A stretch of 64,000 nt of DNA from Acorus gramineus. Lineage: Eukaryota > Streptophyta > Magnoliopsida > Acorales > Acoraceae. Location of the stretch: assembly GCA_030737835.1 (NCBI GenBank), contig JAUJYN010000036.1, positions 1,116,001 through 1,180,000 on the forward strand. The letters are read 5' to 3'. Made by a program: the position numbers and the translations under genes. The notes beneath the pieces are model-generated. The model was not told where the DNA came from and did not search any database. It was given only the letters and a program-made list of their open reading frames with translations. This document shows, piece after piece, positions 21,801-32,368 of this stretch; position 1 is the stretch's first letter; each line of letters begins with the position of its first letter.

Positions 21801-24800
21801 TGTCACGCCCCAGGGCGGCCGTCCTCGAGACGTGGCAATAATAAAATATCAGCTATCAATACCTGAGGTCAATAAAGACTCCAACAACAACTCACAAGGT
21901 GGCAAAGCAAAGATAATGATAACTGACTGAAAAGCGGAAGCATAATACATAAACAATGTCTGTAAACAAAAAACATTATTACAGACTCGAATACACAATC
22001 ACTGTCCTGTGAGAGCCAAGTCTAGACCAAAGAAAATACAACCTGTGCCACATGCACGATTTTACAATACATACAATGACTCTAGGACTGCTAACAACCT
22101 CGCACATGCCACCCGCCAGAAGAACGCTCCACGCCCATAAGACCACGCCACAGGAAAGCTCCAGCTCCACACCCAACACTGCCCCTGAAAAGAAATAGTA
22201 TGCGAGGGGTGAGCTACAAGCTCAGTGAGTGGCTGGAAACCAATCACCATACAACAGTTCAATACATAAGCACTTTCCTTTCAAGGGAAACATGGGTGGA
22301 AACCCATGGATAACAGGGTCACGCGGCAGCGCGACCAACCTCACCCTCACCCTCACTCCCGGAGGGAGACTCTTGGGACTTTTGGGGAGAGACCATACTG
22401 TTGGTCGACGAGACCCGGGATTACTGGTCTACACAACACTACTAGATCATCTACATCGGGATAACTGACCCACGATGTCTTTAAACATCGATACACAACC
22501 GGACCCAACAACTATGGGAACGGACGAACAACAAATGGGTCACGCGGCGATGTGTCTTCACCTCATCCTCACCCTCACCCCTTAGAGGTGACATAGGACT
22601 TTTGGAAGAGACTTAGACTGCTCTACACCCTTGGTCCACCGGTAGCCCTTTCCCCACGTAGCCTCTACCTGGTATACTCCCACGATCAGTACGCTTCCGA
22701 ATGCATCGATGGTACCTACGGATGGGAGCCCTTTGTCAGGACAGCTTTAACGCCGAGGAGTTCCTACATCGGATCCAACGAAGGGGAGAACGATTCCACG
22801 CTCGCAATATCATTCGTTAACCCTCTCCCGGGTAGCCTCTACCTAGTATACTCCCACGATCAGTACGCTCCCGAATGCATCGGTGGTACCTACGGATGGG
22901 AGCCCTCTGTCAGGACAGCTACAACCTGGGCCCCCTCAACACGGACGACATTGGGAGTAAACATTCCATGTTCGCAAAGCAAACCCAATGGAAAACAACT
23001 ACTCTCGATAATCACTTATCGAGATATCGAATACTACTGTACTCCCACACCGTTGCGTCGCTCAGACACAAAGGGGTGACACGCCCCAACTACCGGCTTA
23101 GCAAACCGTTAAGATAATGAATCCTCCTGAATTCCAAATGAGGGCATCGCTCGGATGCACGGGCGATTTCATCGCTAGCGCTCTAACTAATAAGGTACAA
23201 CCCGACAGCGGGTCATACCCACACCTATTCCAACGAGGCCTATCAGTTTTAACATGCGCATATATTTTAGAGGAGAATTTAATCTTAGTTGTGTGCATGA
23301 ACCATATGCACGATCACATATCAATTAATCATAGGGATACTCCCTAATCATATATTTACATCATAATAAATCATACAACATGCATACATGGTCATTAATC
23401 ACATAAACATACAAAATATACTCTAATATCCGTTGGATATCGCCAACTTAAAAGAAGGGTTCAAGCAGGTGCATGTCAATAATCCAAACGAACCTGAGTC
23501 GAGTAGGAAATCACCTACTCAGTTTGTGCAGAGGGAGAGGGCGAGAGAGATCATCATCTCATGAAGCTGGTCATAGCTTTGCCCCATTAGCATGGGCGCA
23601 ACAGCTACACCACGCCCTCGAGTCTTATCGCAAGGGAATATTAGGCAGGTACCCGTTATTAACCCAGACTTAATCATACTGTATATTCCAATTAATATGG
23701 TGGGAGTAGTATTACAATACTACCTAAGACATGTCATATTCTATACATCCATACACATTTACAACATACATGCCCATACTAGAGGGGCTCATGCAACACA
23801 ATCATTCATACATGAATACAATACATGTATATAAGCCTAGCATGCAAGATATCTACATATTATAGCTTCAGGGGCCCATCGATGCGCGACGCGCGTCTAC
23901 GCGCGTCGGGCGGATCCCGAGAGGGGGGGGGGGATTGGATCGAACCACTCACCATACAACCCGGGACATCGCGCATCCAATCCGACGAGATCTGCAGGGT
24001 AAGGGTATCAAATTTGGTGAGTAACATCACAATTTAATACTTAGAATTTACTAGAAATGCCAAAGACTTAGACATGCACGCATACGGGCTCGCATGCATG
24101 CAAGCACGCGCGTACGCACGCATGCCCGAGTGCCCCAGCACCTACCCGAGACCCTGGGCAGCCCCATGCATGCCCCAGCACGCGCACGCACGTGCACGCA
24201 TGCGCGCGAGCGCACTGGCCCCCAGCCCCGCGCCCAGGCGCATGCCCCGTGCGCGTGCACGCCCCGCGCGCACCCCTGCTCGCGCCAGCGCCCGCGCGCG
24301 TCTGAGCTCCCGCCTGCGCCTGCCAGCGCCCTTCTGCTCGCGCGCCTGCACGTGCACGCGCGCAGACAGCCCCCAGCGAGCGCCCAGCCCCTTTTTAACC
24401 CTCCCCAACCCCTCACACACACTCTAACCCATCTACCTAGCATGCATGACCTCCCCAACCATCCCAACAGCCCAAAAAAATCAAGAAGAAGGGGAAGAGG
24501 ACTTACCAAAAGAGGGAAAAGGAAAGGGGGAGATGCGGGGCTCTCGACGTGCCCACGGCCACCTCAACCACCACCACCACCACGCCTCCTCTTCAGCCTC
24601 TCTCCAGCCCTCATTGGCTGCAAATCAGGGGGGGGGGAAGTTCATGAAAAGGGAGCTTAGAGAGAGGAGGATCAACAACAACAACAACACTTACACAAAC
24701 TTGCTCTTCCTCCTTCACCTTCTCCTTCTCTTCTCTTTGAGACCTTAACACAAACACTTGGGGGATGTGTGTGAAAGAGAGAAAGAGAGCCCAAGATGGT

Positions 24801-25386
24801 AGACGTGGGGAGTGAGAGGGAGAGAGAGAGAGAGATATTTTGGCCAAATAAATATCTAAAGGAGGGATACAAATGACCAATTCATCCCTGACTAGAAATT
24901 CTGTACATGCTTCACTAGAACAGCCATAACTTCCTCAATATAGCTCCGAATTGCACAATTCAAAATCCGTTGGAAAGCCAAGAAGATTATCTACAACTTT
25001 CATGTTTATGCCAAGATCAAATAATCTCTCCAGCTATTCCGAAATGTGAGCTAAACATTGAACAGGGCTGCTTTTTTCATCCCCGGGTATACTTGGAAAA
25101 ATACCCATAACTTTTACTACATGAATTCAGTTGATCTAATTCCACTTTTGTATGAAAGCTAACTCAAAACTGAGCATCTCATAATAAAATCATATTTAAA
25201 CCTCTTCATCTTGGATTTTAACAAAATTAAATCCAAATACCAAATCGGAAATACATAACTTCTAGGAGAAAAATTTGTAACTTAATTTTCAAATAGAGCG
25301 CTCCAACTCCTACAGGTGGCTAAAAGCCAAAATTTTAGCGACTCCGATCGAAAAAAAATAAGGCTCCAAATGACACAGGAATAACA
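21801..25386 (-). repeat. E1 3' LTR (LTR-B, 3.6 kb)
   Basis: Begins TGTCACGCCCC on the plus strand and ends GACACAGGAATAACA. Its U3 (about 24890-25386) carries the long 'C-type' variant with ggaaagccaagaagattatc, also seen at 51466 and 63397, joined to the ordinary gactccgatcg start block, so it is a mosaic. The GC-rich tract is about 24075-24390 and a hairpin lies at 23881-23916. Two ~175-bp tandem blocks lie between about 22660 and 22925. Confidence 0.9.
22660..22925 (-). repeat. ~175-bp tandem block in LTR-B (representative)
   Basis: The phrase gtatactcccacgatcagta with its following ggtacctacggatgggagcc and tcaggacagct occurs twice about 174 bp apart here, and likewise at about 31510-31775. 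Plus-orientation counterparts lie at about 55740-55970. Divergent single copies occur in LTR-A (for example 85-150). Confidence 0.75.
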
Positions 25387-25402
25387 TTCTTCCCCCTTAG
25401 GA
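25387..25402 (-). other. E1 polypurine tract
   Basis: The minus strand reads CTAAGGGGGAAGAA directly before the LTR start TGTTATTCCTGTG. Confidence 0.88.
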
Positions 25403-25429
25403 AATTTAGTCCTCGAAATTTAAGGAAAC

Positions 25430-26575
25430 CCAAAGGGAAGACCGAATATAGCAAGTATCTCGCATAGACCTTTTGCTCCCAAGTGGTCTTTGCACCGGAC
25501 TGGCGCTACCAACACACTATAATCAAAGGAACAGTCTTAGCGTGGAGCCTCTTCTCATGTTGGTCCTTGACCTCGATCCACTGCTCCACGAACGACAAAT
25601 CCAACTCGAGGATGAGGTGGTCGAACAGAATGACATGAGCAGGATCGTGGACATAATGCCTCAGCCATGGGACAAGGACGACGTCGTGGGCATGAGCTAG
25701 CTATGGGGGAAAGGCCACATGATAAGCCACCTCCCCAATCCACTCAATGACGAGAAACGGTCCCATTAAAGAGCCAACTTAGCTTGCCCCGAACATCGAA
25801 ACAGAGGGTGCCCTTAAACCAGGACACCTTCTCGAAAACACGGTCGCCAAACCCAAAAGTAAGCTCCTGGCGACGATGACCTGCGTAGCCCTTCTATCGG
25901 TTATGGGAGGTGCAGATGCACACACGAACCAACCTGGCCACCGCAAGGTCAAACAACTAACTTATGGCCCCTCCAACTGGCGCTCCTCAACCGTCCCAAC
26001 ACAAGGGAGGTATAAAACTGCGCCTGTAGAGTGCCTTTCACAGATCCATTTGGATGCTCGAATGGTAGTCGTCTTGCAGGCATACCCCAACAAATGGGTG
26101 GTGCCTCACCCAACTGCCCTCATCATCGAGCACGCAGGCACTTAGCATGTCCTCCAAGGTCTGAATCGTCCTCTTTTTCTGGCTGTCCATCGGCGATGAA
26201 ACACTATACTTAAATGGAGGCTCGCGCCAAAGCCTGCCAAGGCTGCGCCACAACCACAAAGTAACCCTCGTGTCTCAACCGAAAATAGCACCGACTGGAG
26301 TGCCATGAAGACGAACAATCGCGAAGGTGAAAACCCACGTCAAGGCGTCCAGAGACTCAATCAGTCGGATTAGGGAGGGAAGCACGGACTTAGTTAGTCC
26401 GTCAATGATCACCTAGACGGCGTCGTGACCCGAACATGACATTTGCGAGTCTGCAACAATCCCCGATAAGACACTCCCACGTCCATTGAGGAATCACCAT
26501 GGACTGACGCTTTCCAATGCGATGATGATTCTCAAACTTTGCCTGAGGGCATGCCAACCTGGGGAAACAAGGTCA
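25430..26575 (-). pseudogene. pol: E1 integrase and C-terminal remnant
   Basis: Broken minus frames match the E2 integrase: KRTIQTLEDMLSACVLD at 26038-26259 (E2: TIQTLEDMLRACVLD), then HPFVGVCLQDDYHSSIQM, the FIGP and KLS-like GPY/F region, and the Pro-rich AHDV tail. Several stops and frameshifts interrupt it. The integrase zinc finger and first catalytic segment are mostly unreadable. Integrase would insert the cDNA, but this copy is not functional. It aligns throughout with E3 59945-61130. Confidence 0.75.
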
Positions 26576-26589
26576 CCCACATCACCTTT

Positions 26590-27055
26590 TCATCACACTA
26601 CTAGCAATTCCATGAAGACTACCTCAAAGTAGTCCACATATGCCCAATAAAACTTTTGAGATCCATGAAGGCATCCGGCGCATTCGTCAACCCTGACAGC
26701 AGTACTTAAAACTTATAGTGCCTGAAACGGTCACGAAAGGCCATCTATGGGATGTCCAACTCCCGGATCTCCAACTTGTGGTACCCTTGTGCGAAGATTG
26801 ATCTAACAGAAGACACTCGCTCCCAGAGCTGGTCAAATAGATCATCAATGCACAACAAGGGGGGTACCTGATCTTCAATCCTCATGGGAAGATCAAAACA
26901 ACACCTCGAACGATTAAGTCCAGATTCTACTCCTCGAGCATGGCTGGCGCTCATGATGACACTTACACGCTTGGTAAGCCGCTCAACCGCACTTAATCCA
27001 CAAGACACGCAATAAAGGGTCGTCGAACCTCGACAATGCCTATGCGACGTCATCT
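26590..27055 (-). pseudogene. pol: E1 reverse transcriptase fragment
   Basis: Across broken minus frames the fragment reads IDDLFDQLWERVSSVRSIFA, FAQGYHKLEIRELDIP and a LTNAPDAF-like segment, the RT finger/palm region of Ty3/gypsy. It ends around the position of the catalytic YxDD/FIDD box and joins directly to integrase sequence, so the active site and RNaseH are missing. The same join occurs in E3 at about 58490/59945. Confidence 0.75.
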
Positions 27056-27990
27056 ATCTGATAGGGCGGTTGAGTCCCATCACGAACGCTAGCATCGCGT
27101 CTCCTTATTTGCAACCAATGTGGGGCAAAACGCGACAGTATCCACAACTGTGCTTCACATGCCGCCAGAGATAGGTCGCTCATCTATAACCATTGGAACT
27201 CCAGCATCCTGCACTCCATGGGCAGATTCATCACGGGGAGTCCACGCTCTCGACATCATCTAGTAGCACTCTCTCGGTGTGGCCTCTACCTGGTAGCCTC
27301 CCAAGCCCACTATCTCCGCCATATGGGCGCACCAACAAGCATAGTATCTGGGAGCACCTCACAGGGCTCTGGCCTCAACCGGGCAGCTACAACACACAAT
27401 GATATATCGAAGCGACTCCAGATGCCACTATGGAACCCAGTCCACAAGCAATCGCCCACCAAGCTGCAATAGGATGCACCCAATCCCGATCGTACGCATC
27501 ACCACTCGCTACAGCACCTTCCAAGTGAGAGAAAAAATCCATCATCTTATAGATGCTTCAAAGGTATTCCTTGACTGGGAAAAGAAACCTTGGGAGGGCA
27601 CCATGAGGTCCCGATATAGGATATCCTGACAACCAAACAAGGAACACGGAGTACCCTAGCCCGGGTCTCAACGATGACCCCGCAAGGCCCCTTAATCCTG
27701 AGTAGGAAGGTTGGAAGAAGACATCATCCCTTAATGAGCAATACGCCACATCCTCAACACTTGAAACTGGCGCCGCACGCGAACTCCATGGTTACCAGCG
27801 ATACCGATGCACGGGAAAGAAGCTCCATTATCGAGACGCAATCCATACCTTAGAAATTGCAACCAATTCATCACTATCATATTACTGGCTGGAATCTCCT
27901 ACCCAAGCCTTAATCTCGCAATAAGGGATCCAACAACTGACCCTCTTCAGCCGACCCAGTCGACAACTTAAGGGTGGGTCCAGGGGGTCA
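27056..27990 (-). repeat. E1 internal filler with LTR-derived module
   Basis: Between the gag start and the RT fragment there is no Gag or protease coding. The ~120-bp module is at 27572-27694 and diverged pieces of the LTR tandem block surround 27190-27400 (ctctcggtgtggcctctacc). The block matches E3 57110-57960 almost position for position and partly matches E0 4980-5190. Confidence 0.75.
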
Positions 27991-27991
27991 C

Positions 27992-30505
27992 TATCACGCC
28001 CCAGGGCGGCCGTCCCCGATACGTGGCAAATATATATAATATCAGCAGTCTATACAGGAGATCAATAAAATACTCTAAACAACATTGAAAATGACAACAC
28101 AGACAATAATGAAGCTGACATAATATATATACATATAGCGGAAGCTTAAACGACTGAGTCTGTAATTCAAAGACATATTATAGACCCGAATACATAATCA
28201 ACTGTCCTGTGAGAGCCAATATAAACAATGACATCCAAATACAAGTGTGTGCCCAAGCACGAATAACAATACATACAATCAAGAAGGGGATGCTGATGGC
28301 CTCTCACTCACATAATTAAAAACGTGACGCTGCTCCGCTACTGCTGTGATGCCTCGGGGAGCTCCTCCTTCAGATCCGACTCAGATACAACTGGAGGAAA
28401 AGAATATGCGAGGGGTGAGCCACACGCTCAATGAATGGCACAATCTGTGCAACACAACTCATATTAACCGTAAATCATTTAAAGTCCCTAAACGAGAGTA
28501 ACTACACAAGTTAGTGGGTCGTATCACCACCGACCCACCCCACGCTCACCCTTTATGGGTGACATGGGCCTTTTGGGACAGACTAGACCGCTCTCCACCC
28601 TTGGTCCACCCGGTAGCCTCTCTCACACTCCGTAGCCTCTACCTGGTATACTCCCATTATCAGCACAGTCCGACGCATCGGAGGTACCTACAGATGAGAG
28701 CCCTCTGTCAGGTCAGCTTTCCAACGCCGGGGAGTCCCTATTTGGATCCAACCAAAAGGAGAAGATAGCCTACTCACACGGATACGATCCTCTTGGATTT
28801 GTAACACTACTGATGTCATGAATTCTCAAGAATTCCTCCAGGGCGCATAACTAAGATGCGGGGAAACATATATTATAACAACAAGGTTATAATATTCTCT
28901 AAGGCATGCTTATAACAATATGCTCTCATTTTGATTTAATTAGATTAAACTAGATGGGAACATACATAGTTCGGGGCTTTCCAATCAAGGGACATGGTGT
29001 CTAGGCATGCATAGGCCTCTATACATGATATAAGGGTGCATATCCCTAGCATACAAAGTCTAATGCGGCATGGTTACATCATATTAATCATGCATTGCAT
29101 AGTTTTACATTTATCACAAGTTAATACACAATTATGGTGCCCCATGGGAGGGCAATGCACGCCTATGTGCATCGAATGCCTCCCTACTGGGTCGGATTGT
29201 CCCGGGTCATTGCGTGACCGTCCGTCAAGATCTGCAAGACATGGGCATTCAATATGGTGAGTAAACTACACAAATACATAAGAAATTTACTAGAAATACC
29301 CAATACTCGGACAAGCATGCATACGGACCCGCACACATGCGAGCACGCGCGTACGCACGCGAGTCCGAGTGCCCCGACGGCATCCCGAACCCTCGGGCAG
29401 CCATACGCATGCCCCCCCCCCCGCACGCGCACCTACGCCCCTGGCGCACTACCGCGCCCCTACCCACGCGCCCAGACGCGCTGCCACGCTCGCGGGAGCC
29501 CGCGGGCACCGCGAGCCCAACCCAGCGCGTACCCGCGCGCACTGCGCCCCCCAAAGCACCCCGCGCGCACGCCCGCTCGTCTGCGCGTACGCGCGCGCGC
29601 CTGCCAGGGCGCCCGTCTGCCCCTTCCACCCCCTCCTCAGCCCACCCACACCCCCTAACACCTATGCATAGCATGCATAACCATTTCAACTCCCTAATCA
29701 ATCATCTAAACAAGCTAGGGGAGGAGGAAGACTTACCCAAGGAGAGGAAGAACAGGGGGAGGAAGCTCGGGTGCCCTTTGCGCACCAAACCGCCACAACT
29801 GCCACCACCAAGACCACCACCACCTCAGCCACTCTCAAGGCCTAAAGATGGCTGAAAACAGGGGTGGGGGAAAGCCATGAGAGGGAGGTAGAGAAAGGGG
29901 AAATCAAAACAAAAACCATACAAAGGTAGATCACACACATACCTTTCTTTTTCCCTTCTAGGGTTTTCTTATTCTTCTTCTTCTACTAGCTCTAATGGGG
30001 GGAATAAAGAAGAGGGAGTGATGGATTGTGTGTGTGAGAGAGAGAGAGATGGGGAAGAAAAAGGGGCGCCCAACACTAGTGACACACACACACACACACA
30101 CACACTTGGAACAATTTGTGTTGGTGGGATTGACTTTGAGTCAACCCAACCACACAAAAAACAAATGTATTTGACCAAGTCAATGGTCAAATTTGACTTG
30201 GTCCAAGTCTTCTTTGACTTGGTCAAGTCCCCCCTTTGACATTCCCACTCGGTCAAAACCCGGATACGATTCAGAACTGTGAAATTCTGAAACGTTACCG
30301 GAATTCGATGAAATTTTCGTGAGTGGTTCAAAATGGTACCAGGACACATAATGTGCAGTTAGATTTTCAATCGGAGTTCTCGAACTCATGAAGATAGTTA
30401 AAAGTCCAAAATTTTAGCGGTTCCGATCGAAAAAAGAAAAAGTTGAAAAACTGCCAGAAATGTCCCAAAGGTGACCAGAAGGCTAAAAGTGACACATATA
30501 TAACA
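27992..30505 (-). mobile_element. Solo LTR-A (2.5 kb) inside E1
   Basis: The plus strand begins TATCACGCCCC (TG mutated to TA) and ends ACATATATAACA. Perfect GTCAC duplications lie at 27987-27991 and 30506-30510. The insertion lies within the first codons of the E1 gag. It lacks the ~120-bp modules, so it is shorter than the 3.6-kb copies. It contains a GC-rich tract (about 29320-29640), splice-like blocks, and a (CA)n run near 30087-30105. Confidence 0.93.
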
Positions 30506-30538
30506 GTCACGTCCACGTCAACGGATGCGTGGAGGCAT
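30506..30538 (-). pseudogene. gag: E1 gag start fragment
   Basis: Minus-strand ATG at 30538 opens MPPRIR followed by a stop and RGRD, the basic Arg/Gly-rich Gag N-terminus also seen in E3 at 57072. Only about ten codons precede the solo LTR insertion, and after it the frame runs into non-coding filler. No capsid or zinc knuckle is present. Confidence 0.65.
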
Positions 30539-30635
30539 GTCAGCAACCTAAGATAACTTCTAAAACAAGAGTACTCAGATGACAATCCTACGACTCATCA
30601 TCTATACGACTAGACTTAGGCTCTGACAGGATTAG

Positions 30636-30647
30636 GCTCTGATACCA
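30636..30647 (-). other. E1 primer-binding site
   Basis: Minus-strand TGGTATCAGAGC lies five bases inside the LTR boundary at 30653. It is identical to the sites of E0, E2 and E3. Confidence 0.9.
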
Positions 30648-30652
30648 ACTTT

Positions 30653-32367
30653 AGTCACGCCCCAGGGCGGCCGTCCCCGAGACGTGGCAATAATAAAATA
30701 TCAGCTATCAATACCTGAGGTCAATAAAGACTCCAACAACAACACTCAAGGTGGCAAAGCAAAGATAATGATAACTGACTGAAAAGCGGAAGCATAATAC
30801 ATAAACAATGTCTGTAAACCAAAAACATTATTACAGACTCGAATACACAATCACTGTCCTGTGAGAGCCAAGTCTAGACCAAAGAAAATACAACATGTGC
30901 CACATGCACGATTTTACAATACATACAATGACTCTAGGACTGCTGACAGCCTCGCACTCGCCACCCGCCGGAAGAACGCTCCACGCCCATAAGACCACGC
31001 CACAGGAAAGCTCCAGCTCCACGCCCAACACTGCCCCTGAAAAGAAACAGTATGCGAGGGTGAGGAACAAGCTCAGTGAGTGGCTGGAAACCAATCACCA
31101 TACAATAGTTCAATACATAAGCACTTTCCTTTCAAGGAAAACATGGGTGAAAACCCATGGATAACAGGGTCACGCGGCAGCGCGACCAACCTCACCCTCA
31201 CCCTCACTCTTGGAGGGAGACTCTTGGGACTTTTGGGGAGAGACCATACCGTTGGTCGAGGAGACCCAGGATTACTGGTCTACACAACACTACTGGATCA
31301 TCTACATGGGAATAACTAACCCACGATGTCTTTAAACATCGATACACAACCAGACCCAACAACTATGGAAACGGACGAACAACGAATGGGTCACGCGGCG
31401 ATGTGTCTTCACCTCATCCTCACCCTCACCCCTTAGAGGTGACATAGAACTTTTGGAAGAGACTTAGACTGCTCTACACCCTTGGTCCACCGGTAGCCCT
31501 TTCCCCACGTAGCCTCTACCTGGTATACTCCCACGATCAGTACGCTTCCGAATGCATCGGTGGTACCTACGGATGGGAGCCCTCTATCAGGACAGCTGTA
31601 ACAACGGGGAGTTCCTACATTGGATCCAACGAAGGGGAGAACGATTCCACGCTCGCAATATCATTTGTTGACCCTCTCCCGGGTAGCCTCTACCTGGTAT
31701 ACTCCCACGATCAGTACGCTCCCGAATGCATCGGTGGTACCTACGGATGGGAGCCCTCTGTCAGGACAGCTACAACCCGGGCCCCCTCAACACGGACGAC
31801 ATTGGGAGTAAACATTCCATGTTCGCAAAGCGAACCCAATGGAAAACAACTACTCTTGATAATCACTTATCGAGATATCAAATACTACTGTACTCCCACA
31901 CCGTTGCGTCGCTCAGACACAAAGGGGTGACACGCCCCAACTACCGGCTTAACAAACCGTTAAGATAATGAATCCTCTTGAATTCCAAACGAGGGCATCG
32001 CCCGGATGCACGGGCGATTTCATCGCTAGCACTCTAACTAATAAGGTACAACCTGACACCGGGTCATACCCATGCCTATTCCAACTAGGCCTATTAGTTT
32101 TAACATGCGCATATATTTTAGAGGAGAATTTAATCTTAGTTGTGTGCATGAACCATATGCACGATCACATATCAATTAATCATAGGGATACTCCCTAATC
32201 ATATATTTACATCATAATAAATCATACAACATGCATACATGGTCATTAATCACATAAACATACAAAATATACTCTAATATCCATTGGATATCGCCAACTT
32301 AAAAGAAAGGGTCAAGCGCGATCTCGCGCACTAACAGGTGCATGCCAATATTCCAAACGAACCTGAG
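30653..32367 (-). repeat. E1 5' LTR (LTR-B), truncated
   Basis: It begins AGTCACGCCCC (TG altered to AG) on the plus strand and runs colinear with 21801-23500, including the tandem ~175-bp blocks at about 31500-31775. Similarity to LTR-B stops after cgaacctgagtc at 32367 and LTR-A sequence follows at once. The missing part includes the U3 and GC-rich tract. Confidence 0.9.
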
Positions 32368-32368
32368 T
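32364..32368. other. Recombination junction between LTR-B (E1) and LTR-A (E2)
   Basis: LTR-B copies read cctgagtcgagtaggaaatc (for example 13794-13813). LTR-A copies read cagcagtctatacaggaga (for example 28044). Here the sequence is cctgagtctatacaggaga. The parents share only AGTC at the switch, so this is a microhomology junction and not LTR homologous recombination. Confidence 0.85.

Larger units (their letters stand above)
21801..32367 (-). mobile_element. E1: defective Ty3/gypsy element with a truncated 5' LTR
   Basis: Minus-strand order: 5' LTR-B (30653-32367, truncated by recombination), primer-binding site, gag start, filler, RT remnant, integrase/C-terminal remnant, PPT, 3' LTR-B (21801-25386). 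Without a nested solo LTR-A and its duplication the internal region is about 2.75 kb. RNaseH and the RT active-site region are missing and stops are frequent. Element E3 on the other strand has the same internal structure. AGAAG at 21796-21800 would be its target duplication, but the partner was lost at the 32367 junction. Confidence 0.9.
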
